A stretch of DNA of 64,000 bases from an uncultured Paracoccaceae bacterium (GCA_947502145.1 CANMYO010000001.1:806001-870000), one strand, 5' to 3'; shown: positions 53,532 through 63,683, numbered from the stretch's first letter. Numbers and translations are program-made. The notes: generated by a model from the letters alone, not told the origin.

Positions 53532-55047
53532 CGGCGCGCCCTCCACGATCACAAATCCAGAACAGCGCAAAAGACAAAACAACCAACAGCAGCCCCGCTC
53601 CGGCGGCAGCGTCAATCCGATAGGCTCCGATCAGCTGATACATGGCAAGTGGCAGCGTGGCCTGTTCCGCATTGGCAAATAGCGTGATGACCCCAAGATC
53701 CCCCATTGACAGCGCAGCGGCAAGCCCGGCGGCAAAGCCAAGTGGACGCCGCAGGCGCGGCAACACCAGCAGTCGCAGCCGGGCCCATCCTCGCAGGCCG
53801 ACACTGGTTGCCAGATGGCCAAAACTGGCCTGCACCTCCGCAACGGCAGGCGCAATGACCCGCACGGCAAAAGGCAGGGCCATGGTGGCGTTGACCAGAA
53901 CCGTGACCAACAAAGCGACGCTGCGCGGTGATACGAATGGCCAGATCATCAGGAAAAGCCCGGTGCCAACAACAAGACCCGAGGCCGCCAATGGCAGTAC
54001 CGCAATGATTGAAACAGCGAACCCGCCGCGCAACGCGAGGGTCAGCGCCAGAAGAATACAAAGCGTGGCTGAAGCGATGGCCACGAGGATCGACCGCAAC
54101 GCCGCCGACCAGATCGAAGCCGGCATCTCTGACAGGCCGGGCACTCCGCGTAGCAGCACCATCACAAGGGGAATCGCAAGGAACATGACTGCTACCAGCA
54201 GCGCCAGCGTGTCGACCCAAACCGGTCCGCTGTCCCAGCGCTGTACGACACGGTCCAGCCCTGCACCCAGCCCGTCTGCCGGGGTCACGCCCCATGCGAG
54301 TGTCGCGGCAATGGCACAAAGACCAAACTGGATACAAGCCAGCAACGCGGCCCGACCAAGGTCAAATTCAAACTGAATGGCCTGATAGATGGCCAGCTCG
54401 ACGGTGGTGGCACGCGGCCCCCCGCCCAATGTCAGGGCCACCGCAAAACTGGTCAGGCAAATCAGAAAGATCACCAGCGCCGCACCGGGTATCACACGCC
54501 GTAGCATGGGCCACTCCAGCAACCAGAACACCGACCCGTTCAGGGTCGCAGCAAGGCGAAAACGCTCTGCCGGGATGGCCAGCCAGCCTTGCAGAATGAA
54601 TCGCGTCGCAAGCGGCAGATTAAAGAACACATGGGCCAGCACCACACCCTGAAACCCGTAAATCGAGAGGCCAGGCAATCCAATCGCATCAAGTAGGCCA
54701 TTGAGCAGACCACGCCGTCCAAAGACCGCCAGCAATCCCAGGATCGCCACGATCACTGGCAGGATGAAAGGCGCACCCAGCATCGTGATCAGGGCCTTGC
54801 GACCGCGAAAACGACGCCGGGCCAGCGCGCGGGCCACTGGCACGGCAAGTACGACACTGACCACAGCAGATACGATAGCCTGCGTTACCGAAAACCGAAC
54901 CGCGGCCCAGTCGGCGGCACCTAATCCGTGGCCCAACTCTGCCCGCCAGGCAACGGTAACAAGGGTCCCAAGGGTCAACCCCAGCACCAGTGTCACCGCC
55001 AGCCAGATGGGCAGTTTCCGGATCACTGCGACAGGGCCGCTCGCCAT
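53518..55047 (-). CDS. thiP: Thiamine ABC transporter permease
   Basis: The 509-residue protein has about twelve membrane helices in two halves, each with an EAA-like loop. The first is AIPAERFRLAATLNGSVFWLLEWPML (near residue 175), the second FGHLATSVGLRGWARLRLLVLP near residue 415. This double-length permease is typical of ThiP. It overlaps thiB by 25 bp and thiQ by 14 bp, so the three are tightly coupled. Confidence 0.91.
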   Translation of the reverse strand: MASGPVAVIRKLPIWLAVTLVLGLTLGTLVTVAWRAELGHGLGAADWAAVRFSVTQAIVSAVVSVVLAVPVARALARRRFRGRKALITMLGAPFILPVIVAILGLLAVFGRRGLLNGLLDAIGLPGLSIYGFQGVVLAHVFFNLPLATRFILQGWLAIPAERFRLAATLNGSVFWLLEWPMLRRVIPGAALVIFLICLTSFAVALTLGGGPRATTVELAIYQAIQFEFDLGRAALLACIQFGLCAIAATLAWGVTPADGLGAGLDRVVQRWDSGPVWVDTLALLVAVMFLAIPLVMVLLRGVPGLSEMPASIWSAALRSILVAIASATLCILLALTLALRGGFAVSIIAVLPLAASGLVVGTGLFLMIWPFVSPRSVALLVTVLVNATMALPFAVRVIAPAVAEVQASFGHLATSVGLRGWARLRLLVLPRLRRPLGFAAGLAAALSMGDLGVITLFANAEQATLPLAMYQLIGAYRIDAAAGAGLLLVVLSFALFWICDRGGRADVDA

Positions 55048-56003
55048 TCGTCAAGTGCGGCATCACGTGTATCTGCCGCCTCTTGCGCAGAAAACAGCAG
55101 CGCTTTGTCGGGCGAAACCAGCGTATCAAAACCAGCAGGCAGACCCTCCGCAGGCAGCGCTGCCGGATACATCCAGTTTGTTGTCGGGATCACCGATTGG
55201 AATGCATCAGAGACCATGAACGCAAGGAATTGGTCAGCAAGCGCCGGTTGATCGGTGCCAGCCACTTTGCCCGCGACCTCTACCTGCATGTAGTGACCTT
55301 CTTTGAAGGCCCAGGCAGTTTTTGACGCGTCTTCCTCAGCGATCAGGTGATAGGCGGGCGACGTCGTGTAGGACAACACGCCATCCACTTCGCCGTCGAT
55401 GAACAGGCCATAGGCCTCCGACCAGCCGGGTGTCACAGTCACGATATTGTCGGCCAGCGCTTCCCAGATTGCCGGGGCCTCATCACCATAGGCCGCCTTG
55501 ACCCACATCAGCAGGCCCAGACCCGGTGTCGATGACCGCGGATCCTGGATAGCGATGGTCAGGTCGCTGTCCGCCAGCGCCTTGAAATCTGTGGGCGCAT
55601 CTGCCCCGTCATTGCCGACAAAGGCAAAATAGCCCCAGTCGAACGGCAGGAATTCACTGTCGTCCCAAGTCACCGGCAGATCCAGCGCAGCGTCAATGCC
55701 ATGAGGCGCAAAAAGCCCGGTTTCGCGGGCCGCGGCGGTCAGGTTGGTATCAAGCCCCAGCACGATGTCCGCATCGGTGCCAGCGCCCTCCAACTGCAGA
55801 CGCGCCAGCAGCGCGGCGCCATCACCCGCACCGTCAAACACAAGATCACAGTCGCAGACCGCCTCAAAGGCGGCCTCGATCGCGGGGCCGGGGCCCCATT
55901 CAGACGTAAAGCTGTCATAGGTAAGCACGTTCAGCGTTGGCGTCTCGGCCCATGCGCCTGTGGCACATAGGGCAGCCGCGCAAATGGAAAGGGTGGTCTT
56001 CAT
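55023..56003 (-). CDS. thiB: Thiamine-binding periplasmic protein
   Basis: ATG 56003 begins the signal peptide KTTLSICAAALCATGAWA (cleaved near residue 19). The frame open to 56117 would run through the riboswitch and is not the protein. The 326-residue protein follows the ThiB pattern: LNVLTYDSFTSEWGPG, then DIVLGLDTNLT, and TPGWSEAYGLFIDGEVD with the ligand-contacting Trp and Tyr. It binds thiamine, TMP or TPP in the periplasm for ThiPQ. Confidence 0.93.
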   Translation of the reverse strand: MKTTLSICAAALCATGAWAETPTLNVLTYDSFTSEWGPGPAIEAAFEAVCDCDLVFDGAGDGAALLARLQLEGAGTDADIVLGLDTNLTAAARETGLFAPHGIDAALDLPVTWDDSEFLPFDWGYFAFVGNDGADAPTDFKALADSDLTIAIQDPRSSTPGLGLLMWVKAAYGDEAPAIWEALADNIVTVTPGWSEAYGLFIDGEVDGVLSYTTSPAYHLIAEEDASKTAWAFKEGHYMQVEVAGKVAGTDQPALADQFLAFMVSDAFQSVIPTTNWMYPAALPAEGLPAGFDTLVSPDKALLFSAQEAADTRDAALDEWRAALSQ

Positions 56004-56049
56004 GTTGTCCTCCAAGAGCGACGGGCGGATATGGGGGACAGCGTGATTG

Positions 56050-56140
56050 CCGGACCTTCCCTCCGCCGGTCTTAACCGGTTCAGGTTCAACGGGTCAGCT
56101 TGCGCAATCTCAGCCATATTGGCCCCCCGAGGTAGCGCGG
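56050..56140 (-). ncRNA. TPP riboswitch (THI element) upstream of thiBPQ
   Basis: On the minus strand the DNA reads CTCGGGGGGCC, then GGCTGAGATT (56108-56117), ACCCGTTGAACCTGAACCGG and TTAAGACCGGCGGAGGGAA (56056-56074). These are the conserved blocks CUGAGA and ACCCUUNNAACCUGA...GGUUAA of the thiamine-pyrophosphate aptamer. It ends about 50 bases before thiB and should shut the operon down when TPP is high. Confidence 0.93.
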
Positions 56141-56184
56141 AAACTAGGAGGATCGATCACAAAGGGCAAGGGGAATGCGCGGTA

Positions 56185-56760
56185 CTAGGGACCGCCGGGC
56201 TTGACCTTCATATAGGCGGCGGTTTTCGGAAGGTATTTCCAAAGCCCAAACTTGCTGACGTCGGGCATGAAGCCATAGGCCTCGGTTTCGAACTGGTCTG
56301 CGATATCCTCTTCGGCCCGGGTGTTATTGGCAAAGGACACGTTTGCGCGGGCCTGCTCGCTGGTCAAAAGCCGGAAGAAATGCACCATTTCGTGCAGCAA
56401 CGTCGCCTCAAGCAGCAACAGCAGGTCGGTCTCAAGATATGTCGGCGCGTGATAGACGTTGCGGCCATTGCGCTGCGGAAGATTTGCATGACCCAGCGCC
56501 GATTCCATCTCGGACACAAACGTCTTGTCCAACTCAATATGGGTCGCACCCGGCGGTGTGTAACCATAGCGCCCCGGCATATTCACGAACCGGATCTCGG
56601 GTCCGACATGCCCCCTGAGGTAGGTGCGGGCATCATCGCCCAGATTGCTGTGCTTCTGAAACGCGGCATAGACCTTCGGTTTATGCTTGACGATCAACGG
56701 CAGCCGCTCCTCAACATAATACTTCAACCATTTGGCGCGACGGGATCGTGTGTAAGGCAT
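56185..56760 (-). CDS. Putative HExxH zinc metallopeptidase-like protein
   Basis: ATG 56760 has GGAGG seven bases upstream. The frame to 56895 is not needed. The 191-residue protein is basic at the N-terminus (YTRSRRAKWLKYYVEERL) and carries LLHEMVHFFRLL near residues 123-134. This H-E-x-x-H motif is the zinc site of many peptidases, and a Glu-rich segment (RAEEDIADQFETEAYGF) about 20 residues on may give the third ligand. There is no signal peptide. The family is not known to me. It may be a peptidase, an effector or an inactive fold. Confidence 0.72.
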   Translation of the reverse strand: MPYTRSRRAKWLKYYVEERLPLIVKHKPKVYAAFQKHSNLGDDARTYLRGHVGPEIRFVNMPGRYGYTPPGATHIELDKTFVSEMESALGHANLPQRNGRNVYHAPTYLETDLLLLLEATLLHEMVHFFRLLTSEQARANVSFANNTRAEEDIADQFETEAYGFMPDVSKFGLWKYLPKTAAYMKVKPGGP

Positions 56761-56848
56761 TGCGGGACCTCCTTGGCCATCTTTGCGGTTGGCAGATGTT
56801 AACACGGCACTTGGCCATACCGTCGACGTCGCACCATTTGCGGCAGGT

Positions 56849-57994
56849 TCAGCCCAGCAGCTCCCGCGCGATCTGCTCAAAGATTGCGGCGCCAACCGGG
56901 ATCAGATCATCTGGGAAGTCGTAGTCGGGATTGTGTAGCGCCGGTACGTCCTCGCCTGCGCCAAGGCACAGCATCGCGGCCTTTGCGCCCCAGCCAAATA
57001 CCCCAAAATCCTCCGAGGCGCGCATCGGCACCCCCTCTGCGCGATGTTTGATGCCCAAGGTATCCAATGCCGCCGTTGCAACCGCAACCGCGCGCGCGTC
57101 ATTGATCGAGGCGGCAAAAACATCACAATCGGCAAAGCGGACCGTTAATCCACCACGCTTTGCCACATCCGTCGCCAGAGTTTTTGCTGTCGCAACCATA
57201 TCGGCTAATGGCGCGTCCTGCGCGGCGCGAAGCGTGACGTTGATCACTGCCGCGCCCGGCGCGATACCAAATGTTGCCTCGCCCATGTGCACATGCGTCA
57301 CCGTGGCAAGGCGGAAATCATCGTCCAGCGCGCCACCGGCTCCAAGGTCGCGCAGCGCCGGAATCAATTCTGCAACCGCCATATCCGGTGAAACCCCGGT
57401 AAGCGGGTCAGCAGCATGGGCAGTTCTGCCGGTCAACCTGATCTGCAATCCCTGACTTGCGCAATTGATCAGCCCCGCGCGTGTCGCAACATTACCAAAA
57501 GGCCGCCCCGGTTGGTTGTGAATGGCAAAGGCCCAATCCGGGGCAACCGCGGCAAAGGCCGGGTCTGCAACGACTGCGCGCGCGCCGCTCCCGTCCTCTT
57601 CTGCCGGTTGGAACATCAAGACGACGCGCCCCTCTTTGACAGGTCGACGCTGTAACAGACGGCCCAGCGCCAAAAGCATGACCATGTGACCGTCATGACC
57701 ACACAGATGCCCCTGTCCGGGCACCTCGGACGACCAGGGCGCACCTGACAACTCAGCGATAGGCAGCCCGTCAAGCTCCGCCCGAAACAGCACCGTTGGC
57801 CCCGTGACGCTACTGTCCATCACCGCGGCCACACCATGCCCGCCCAGACCTGTCAGCAATTTATCGGGCGACAACGCGGTCAATTCGCGGGCAATGCGTT
57901 TTGCGGTTTCACCCTCATGACCAGAGATGTCGGGTCTGCGGTGTAATGCGCGGCGCAACTGGGTCAGGGCCATCAGGTCAGAATTCGTCAGCAT
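56849..57994 (-). CDS. M20-family amidohydrolase/peptidase
   Basis: ATG 57994 gives 381 residues. The frame open to 58366 is antisense to aroC and is not used. The protein matches the M20D class (hippurate, indole-acetyl-amino acid, N-acyl-amino acid hydrolases): [15 protein letters not shown], the metal motif [24 protein letters not shown], a dimerisation domain with GRTAHAADP, and SEDFGVFG near the end. It removes acyl groups from amino acids or similar amides in the cytoplasm. It is divergent from aroC with a 102-bp gap. The substrate is unknown. Confidence 0.88.
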   Translation of the reverse strand: MLTNSDLMALTQLRRALHRRPDISGHEGETAKRIARELTALSPDKLLTGLGGHGVAAVMDSSVTGPTVLFRAELDGLPIAELSGAPWSSEVPGQGHLCGHDGHMVMLLALGRLLQRRPVKEGRVVLMFQPAEEDGSGARAVVADPAFAAVAPDWAFAIHNQPGRPFGNVATRAGLINCASQGLQIRLTGRTAHAADPLTGVSPDMAVAELIPALRDLGAGGALDDDFRLATVTHVHMGEATFGIAPGAAVINVTLRAAQDAPLADMVATAKTLATDVAKRGGLTVRFADCDVFAASINDARAVAVATAALDTLGIKHRAEGVPMRASEDFGVFGWGAKAAMLCLGAGEDVPALHNPDYDFPDDLIPVGAAIFEQIARELLG

Positions 57995-58096
57995 TGCGCT
58001 ACTCAATGCGCAACACCGGCGTCCGTCAAGGCGACCAAGGGCTTTCCCCTGCCCCCGCTTTGCAATATCGCACATAACGATAACCGGAGACCGCGC

Positions 58097-59191
58097 ATGT
58101 CGATCAATAGTTTTGGCCACCTCTTCCGATTCACCACATGGGGTGAAAGCCACGGCCCCGCGCTGGGTGCGACAATTGATGGGTGCCCGCCCGGCGTGGC
58201 GATCGATGCTGCCAATATTCAGCATTGGCTGGATAAGCGACGTCCCGGCCAGAACAAGAACACGACGCAGCGCAATGAACCCGATGCTGTCGAAATATTG
58301 TCTGGCGTCTTTGAAGGGCACAGTACAGGCACACCCATTCAACTGATGATCCGCAACACGGACCAACGTTCAAAAGATTACGGGGACATTGCCCAGACGT
58401 TCCGCCCCGGTCATGCGGACATTACCTACCACCAGAAATATGGGCTGCGCGATTACCGCGGCGGTGGCCGGTCTTCGGCCCGCGAAACCGCCGCCCGTGT
58501 CGCAGCAGGTGGTGTCGCCCGCGCAGCGATGCCCGAGGTGGAGGTCAAAGGCTACATGGTGCAGATGGGCGAGAAAAAGATCGACCGCAGCCGCTTTGAC
58601 TGGGACGTGATTGATCAGAACGATTTCTGGTGTCCCGACGCTTCTGCCGCTGCCGAGTGGGAAGATTACCTGCAATGGCTGCGCAAGGATGACCACAATT
58701 CTGTCGGCGCAATCGTCGAGGTTGTGGCGCGCAACGTGCCTGCCGGGATCGGCGCGCCGGTCTATGGCAAACTCGACACAGATCTGGCCGCCGCGATGAT
58801 GTCGATCAACGCCGTGAAGGGTGTCGAAATCGGGGAAGGCATGGCCGCTGCCGCGCTGACCGGGCGCGAAAACGCGGACGAGATATTTATGGGGAATGAT
58901 GGCCAACCGGTCTATTCCTCGAACTATGCTGGCGGCATTCTGGGCGGCATCAGCACTGGACAGGATGTCGTGGTCCGCTTTGCTGTCAAACCGACCTCTT
59001 CGATATTGTCGCCGCGCAAGTCAATCCGCATGGATGGCACCGCAACCGAGGTGGTTACCAAGGGCCGGCACGATCCATGCGTCGGCATCCGCGCCGTCCC
59101 CGTGGGCGAGGCGATGATGGCCTGTGTGATTCTGGATCATATCCTGCTTGATCGCGGACAAACCGGTGGCCTGCGCGGGCAAATTGGATGA
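58097..59191 (+). CDS. aroC: Chorismate synthase
   Basis: The 364-residue protein starts [22 protein letters not shown] and has all chorismate synthase signatures: GESHG near residue 17, [27 protein letters not shown] (split here by function: [11 protein letters not shown] and [14 protein letters not shown]), and [16 protein letters not shown] near the C-terminus. It makes chorismate from EPSP using reduced flavin. Its stop overlaps the start of the next gene (ATGA). Confidence 0.97.
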   Translation: MSINSFGHLFRFTTWGESHGPALGATIDGCPPGVAIDAANIQHWLDKRRPGQNKNTTQRNEPDAVEILSGVFEGHSTGTPIQLMIRNTDQRSKDYGDIAQTFRPGHADITYHQKYGLRDYRGGGRSSARETAARVAAGGVARAAMPEVEVKGYMVQMGEKKIDRSRFDWDVIDQNDFWCPDASAAAEWEDYLQWLRKDDHNSVGAIVEVVARNVPAGIGAPVYGKLDTDLAAAMMSINAVKGVEIGEGMAAAALTGRENADEIFMGNDGQPVYSSNYAGGILGGISTGQDVVVRFAVKPTSSILSPRKSIRMDGTATEVVTKGRHDPCVGIRAVPVGEAMMACVILDHILLDRGQTGGLRGQIG

Positions 59192-59832
59192 AGGCATTGC
59201 AAAGCGCCCTGCGCGCTCATGTGATGAAGCTTCCCGGCGATAGCGCCCATGACATCGGTCATTTTGATCGGGTTTGGCGGAATGCCCAGTCGATCGCCGC
59301 CAAGGAACCGCCTTGTGACATGGATGTTCTCTTGGCGACCAGCTACCTGCACGATCTTGTCAATCTCCCCAAGGACCATCCAGACCGCGCCCGCGCCTCT
59401 GCCCTGTCTGCCAATGCGGCAGAACCACTGTTGCGGGATCTGGGGTTTGATGATGACCAAATCAGGACCGCACACCACGCGATCACCGCGCATAGCTTTT
59501 CGGCGAAAATCACGCCCAGCTCCACCGAGGCGAAAATTCTGCAGGACGCGGACCGGATTGACGCGCTTGGCGCAATTGGGCTGGCACGCTGTTTTGCCGT
59601 CTCCGGCGCGCTGGACCGCCCCATTGTCCACAGCAGCGATCCGTTTGCGCAGCGTAGGCCGCTAGCGGATGACACTTATGCGGTTGATCACTTTGCGTCT
59701 AAACTGCTGCGGCTTCCCGACACGATGCAGACCCTTGGCGGGCGACAATTGGCCGCTGAACGGGCTGGTGTTCTGCGACGATTCCTGTCGGATCTGGCAA
59801 CAGAACTGGGGACAGATGCGCCAGCCTGGTAG
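59188..59832 (+). CDS. HD-domain phosphohydrolase
   Basis: The 214-residue protein shows HD-domain motifs: [13 protein letters not shown] with the first His (residue 21), [10 protein letters not shown] (the His-Asp, about 54-55), then [11 protein letters not shown], and [16 protein letters not shown] with the distal Asp. It is a metal-dependent phosphohydrolase of the YedJ-like type. Its ATG lies within the aroC stop, so the two are coupled. The substrate, probably a nucleotide, is not known. Confidence 0.87.
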   Translation: MKALQSALRAHVMKLPGDSAHDIGHFDRVWRNAQSIAAKEPPCDMDVLLATSYLHDLVNLPKDHPDRARASALSANAAEPLLRDLGFDDDQIRTAHHAITAHSFSAKITPSSTEAKILQDADRIDALGAIGLARCFAVSGALDRPIVHSSDPFAQRRPLADDTYAVDHFASKLLRLPDTMQTLGGRQLAAERAGVLRRFLSDLATELGTDAPAW

Positions 59833-59874
59833 GGCTGCGCAGGCTGCAGGCCAATCGCAACATAGCCGTGGCAA

Positions 59875-59904
59875 ATGCAAAAGGGCCGCCCAAAGGCGAC
59901 CCTT
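59875..59904 (-). terminator. Terminator of the HU gene
   Basis: AAGGGCCGCC (59881-59890) and GGCGACCCTT (59895-59904) form a 10-bp stem with one wobble pair around CAAA. On the minus strand the stem is followed by TTTT, 26 bp after the HU stop. Confidence 0.8.
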
Positions 59905-59930
59905 CCGAAACTCAATCGAACGGTTTGAAC

Positions 59931-60221
59931 TTAGTCGTTCACGCTGTCCTTGAGGGCCTTCGCAATGGTCATCTTGACCACTTTGTCGGCTTCTTTTGGC
60001 ATCTGCTCACCGGTGGCTGGGTTGCGCACCATGCGGGCCGGACGCTCGCGGCAATAAATCTTGCCAACGCCCGGCAGTGTGACTGCGCCGCCGCCGGATA
60101 CTTCACGGGTGATGATTCCGGTCACTGCCTCGAGAGCAGCGCCAGCTGCTTTCTTGTCAGAACCCAATTCTTCGGCCAATGCAGCAACCAGCTGCGCTTT
60201 TGTCATTGGTTTTGTCGCCAT
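59931..60221 (-). CDS. DNA-binding protein HU
   Basis: The 96-residue protein matches HU/IHF-like histone proteins: the start MTKAQLVAALAEELGSDKKAAGAALEAV (cited pieces KAQLVAALAEEL and KAAGAALEAV), GAVTLPGVGKIYCRERPARMVRNPATGEQM with the beta-arm tip RNPATGE, and a basic C-terminus. It compacts and bends DNA. A strong GGAG site lies before the ATG and a terminator follows the gene. Confidence 0.95.
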   Translation of the reverse strand: MATKPMTKAQLVAALAEELGSDKKAAGAALEAVTGIITREVSGGGAVTLPGVGKIYCRERPARMVRNPATGEQMPKEADKVVKMTIAKALKDSVND

Positions 60222-60363
60222 TTTCTGGTCTCCTTCAAATTGCCCGATCTATGGGGCCTCTGCCCGTAACGATAACGGAATATGGTGGCACACCACAATG
60301 TTTTGTGGTGGCTGGCAAGGGAAAATACCCCGAATATCGCCTATTTTCCCCCTTTTTTTGCTG

Positions 60364-61845
60364 TCAGAGGAATGCGGTTTCCTCAAATGACCGCAATTTC
60401 CGACTATGGATGCGTTCAAGCGGCATTTCACGCAGGTGTTCCATCGCGTTGATCCCGATCATCAAATGCGCTGCAACCTGTGTTTTGTAGAAATCCGACG
60501 CCATGCCTGGCAGTTTCAATTCGCCGTGCAACGGCTTGTCCGAGACACACAACAAGGTGCCGTAGGGCACCCGAAACCGGAACCCGTTGGCGGCAATGGT
60601 CGCACTCTCCATGTCCAGCGCGATTGCGCGGGATTGTGACAGGCGCTGCACCGGGCCGGAATGGTCGCGCAACTCCCAATTGCGGTTATCAATTGTCGCC
60701 ACGGTGCCCGTCCGCATGATGCGCTTCAGCTCAAACCCTTCCAGCTTGGTGACATCCGCCACCGCGCTTTCCAGCGCGATCTGGATTTCGGCCAATGGCG
60801 GAATCGGCACCCAAACCGGCAAGTCATCATCCAGCACATGATCTTCGCGCAGGTAGGCATGCGCCAGCACAAAATCACCCAACCGTTGCGAGTTCCGCAG
60901 CCCGGCACAATGCCCCACCATCAGCCAGGCGTGCGGGCGCAGCACCGCGATATGGTCTGTCGCGGTTTTGGCATTGGAGGGACCAACACCAATGTTAACC
61001 AGCGTGATGCCACTGCCGTCGGCACGTTTCAGATGATAGGTCGGCATCTGTGGCAGTTTGGGCGGCGTTGCGATTTCCGCTGCCGGGTCGGTGATTTCAA
61101 TATTGCCGGTGCTGACAAAAGAGGAATAGCCGCTGTCTGGATCGCCCAGCGCCTGACGGGCATAGGCCTCAAATTCTTCGACATAGAATTGGTAGTTGGT
61201 GAACAGCACATGGTTCTGAAAATGCTCTGCCGCGGTGGCGGTGTAGTGTTGCAATCGGGCCAGCGAATAGTCGACACGCTGTGCCGTGAACGGGGCCAGC
61301 GGCGCCGAGCCATCGGGATAGTGAAAACCATGCCCGTTGACGATGTTGTCGTGGGTTGTGGCAAGATCGGGCACGTCAAAGACATCGCGCAGGGAGAATT
61401 CCATTGCGCCGTCCTGCGGGATGGTCAGGTTGGGATCATTCGCTGCGGCAAAATGAACCGGCATCGGCGTCTCGGATGCGCTGATCACCACCGGCACGCC
61501 GTGGTTCTTCATCAGCAGGCTGATCTGCTGTTCCAGATAGCTGGCAAAAAGGTCAGGCCGCGTCACCGTTGTGGTGTAGACGCCGGGCTGTGCGACGTGT
61601 CCAAACGATAACCGACTGTCTGCCGTCGCATAGCTGGTCGTCGTCAGACGAATCTCGGGATAGAAAGCGCGGAACCGTGCCGTGGGGTTGCTGCTGGCCA
61701 GCACCTCTTGAAAATGCTGTGACAGGAACTTCACCGATGAATCGTAAATTTCGCACAGCCGCGCGACCGCCGCGCGGGCGTCATCAAAGCTTTCCGGGGC
61801 GGGCACATCGGGTGTCCGTAGGGTCAATGTCGGATCGACAGTCAT
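60364..61845 (-). CDS. amn: AMP nucleosidase
   Basis: The 493-residue protein fits AMP nucleosidase in length and motifs: the N-terminal AMP-binding Amn_N region (QHFQEVLASSNPTARFRAFYPEIRL, with FRAFYPEIR as the key piece), and a phosphorylase-like C-terminal domain with VNIGVGPSNAKTATDHIAVLRP and ALDMESATIAANGFRFRVPYGTLL near residue 410. It splits AMP into adenine and ribose-5-phosphate. Its ATG lies inside the ade stop, so the two enzymes are produced together. Confidence 0.94.
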   Translation of the reverse strand: MTVDPTLTLRTPDVPAPESFDDARAAVARLCEIYDSSVKFLSQHFQEVLASSNPTARFRAFYPEIRLTTTSYATADSRLSFGHVAQPGVYTTTVTRPDLFASYLEQQISLLMKNHGVPVVISASETPMPVHFAAANDPNLTIPQDGAMEFSLRDVFDVPDLATTHDNIVNGHGFHYPDGSAPLAPFTAQRVDYSLARLQHYTATAAEHFQNHVLFTNYQFYVEEFEAYARQALGDPDSGYSSFVSTGNIEITDPAAEIATPPKLPQMPTYHLKRADGSGITLVNIGVGPSNAKTATDHIAVLRPHAWLMVGHCAGLRNSQRLGDFVLAHAYLREDHVLDDDLPVWVPIPPLAEIQIALESAVADVTKLEGFELKRIMRTGTVATIDNRNWELRDHSGPVQRLSQSRAIALDMESATIAANGFRFRVPYGTLLCVSDKPLHGELKLPGMASDFYKTQVAAHLMIGINAMEHLREMPLERIHSRKLRSFEETAFL

Positions 61846-63641
61846 TCAGTATCCTTAAACAAAGGTGTCAGTTCAAAAGTTGTCACGTCCACCAGCCCCA
61901 GATCGCTGATCCTGAGTTCGGGGATCACCACAAGGGCCAGTAACGAATGTTGCATGTAGGCGTTGTTCAGGTCACAGCCGCAAGCGACCATTGCGGCGGT
62001 CATCTTGTCAGCCTTTGCGGCGACCTCGGCTGCCGGTTGGTCCGACATAAGCCCCGCAATTGGTAATTCAACCAGGGCCAGCTCTGCGCCATCTTTCCAG
62101 ATCGTCACCCCACCGCCGACCTCACCCAACCGGTTGGCGGCCTTTGCCATGCAATCCCGGTCCGTGCCGACCACAATCATGTGGTGGCTGTCATGTGCCA
62201 CTGTCGACGCCATCGCCATGGGTCCGTCATAGCCAAATCCGCTGACAAAGGCGTTAACCACGTCCCCAGTCGCGCGGTGGCGTTCCACCAATGCGATCTG
62301 GCAGACGCCGTTTTCGCCCTCAACAATCCCGTCAACGACCGGAAGATCGGCCTCAAGCGCCTTGGTCGGCGCCTGATTTTCCACCACGCCAATGACCCGG
62401 GCGGTGACACGATTGCGCCCTTCCGGCGCGGCAATCTCAAAATCACCCGACGCAAGGGCCTTGCCCAGATGCACCGTTTGCCGCGCTGAATCTGGCCAGG
62501 TGTAATGTGGGCAATCCACAGTGATCATTCCGTCCAGCGCCACCGTGCGACCCCGCGCAATGACCTGTTCAATCGGCAATTTGTGCAGGTCAGACGTCAG
62601 GATCATGTCGGCCCGCCGCCCCGGCGCAATACTGCCCAGTTCACGCTCCAACCCGAAATGGGTGGCAGTGTTAATCGTGGCCATCTGCAAGGCCACGACC
62701 GGATCGCAACCGCAGTCTATCGCATGGCGGACGACCCGGTTCATATGCCCTTCATTCACCAATGTGCCGGAATGGCAGTCATCGGTACAGAGGATGAAGT
62801 TGCGCGGATCAAGGTTCTTTTCCGTCACCGCGGTGATCTGGCTCTCCACATCATACCACGCCGACCCCAGTCGCATCATCGACCGCATGCCGTTGCGCAC
62901 CCGCGCGATGGCGTCGGCCTCTGCCGTACCTTCGTGATCGTCGGCAGCACCGCCGGCAACATAGGCGCTAAAGGCGTTGCCCTTGTCCGGGCTGGCATAA
63001 TGCCCGCCAACCGTCTTGCCTGCATTCATCGTTGCGGCCATTTCCGCCAGCATCTGGTGATCACCGTTGATTACCCCGGGGAAATTCATCATCTCGCCCA
63101 ATCCGATGATGCCGGGCCAGCCCATCGCCGCGGCCACATCATCAGCGGTAATCTCATAACCCGTCGTCTCAAGACCCGGCGCAGATGGGGCGCATGACGG
63201 CATTTGCGTGTAGATATTGACCGGCTGCATAAGCGCTTCGTCATGCATCATGCGCACACCGTCCAGACCCAGCACATTGGCAATCTCATGCGGGTCGGTG
63301 AACATCGTTGTCGTGCCGTGCGGGATGACCGCGGCAGCAAATTCTGCCGGGGTCAGCATGCCGCTTTCGATATGCATATGGCCGTCACACAGACCGGGGA
63401 TCAGATATCGCCCCCCGGCGTCGATCAGCTCTGTAGCTGGTCCGATGCAATGACCGGCATCAGGGCCGACATAGGCGAACCGCCCATCGGCAACTGCGAC
63501 GTCCCAGCCATCCAAGACCTCACGGCTTTGTACGTTGATCAATCTGGCCCCGCGCACAACCAGATCCGCGTGCGCGCGCCCCGCTGCCACCGCGACCAGT
63601 CGCGGCGCCACCTCTGCCCAGGATTTGATGTGATGTTCCAT
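61842..63641 (-). CDS. ade: Adenine deaminase
   Basis: The 599-residue protein is a metal-dependent amidohydrolase of the adenine deaminase (Ade) type: GLCDGHMHIESGML (metal His pair), GTTTMFTDPHEIANVLG, ILCTDDCHSGTLVNEGHMN with the catalytic Asp, and a C-terminal VACGCDLNNAYM. It turns adenine into hypoxanthine and ammonia. ATG 63641 is preferred, and a GTG at 63656 is also possible. It is upstream of amn with a 4-bp overlap, so AMP can be carried to hypoxanthine. Confidence 0.93.
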   Translation of the reverse strand: MEHHIKSWAEVAPRLVAVAAGRAHADLVVRGARLINVQSREVLDGWDVAVADGRFAYVGPDAGHCIGPATELIDAGGRYLIPGLCDGHMHIESGMLTPAEFAAAVIPHGTTTMFTDPHEIANVLGLDGVRMMHDEALMQPVNIYTQMPSCAPSAPGLETTGYEITADDVAAAMGWPGIIGLGEMMNFPGVINGDHQMLAEMAATMNAGKTVGGHYASPDKGNAFSAYVAGGAADDHEGTAEADAIARVRNGMRSMMRLGSAWYDVESQITAVTEKNLDPRNFILCTDDCHSGTLVNEGHMNRVVRHAIDCGCDPVVALQMATINTATHFGLERELGSIAPGRRADMILTSDLHKLPIEQVIARGRTVALDGMITVDCPHYTWPDSARQTVHLGKALASGDFEIAAPEGRNRVTARVIGVVENQAPTKALEADLPVVDGIVEGENGVCQIALVERHRATGDVVNAFVSGFGYDGPMAMASTVAHDSHHMIVVGTDRDCMAKAANRLGEVGGGVTIWKDGAELALVELPIAGLMSDQPAAEVAAKADKMTAAMVACGCDLNNAYMQHSLLALVVIPELRISDLGLVDVTTFELTPLFKDTE

Positions 63642-63683
63642 CCCCAAAATTGTCACCGATTTGCGGGACCTTCAAGGGGGGTG

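Noticed and set aside
53642-54376. 244-codon plus-strand frame inside thiP
   Set aside because: Antisense to a permease with conserved loops; composition is typical of shadows.
57995-58366. N-terminal extension of the M20 hydrolase
   Set aside because: It is antisense to the start of aroC and has no family similarity; the ATG at 57994 matches the family start.
60661-61611. 316-codon plus-strand frame inside amn
   Set aside because: Antisense to AMP nucleosidase; no domain and no start signal.
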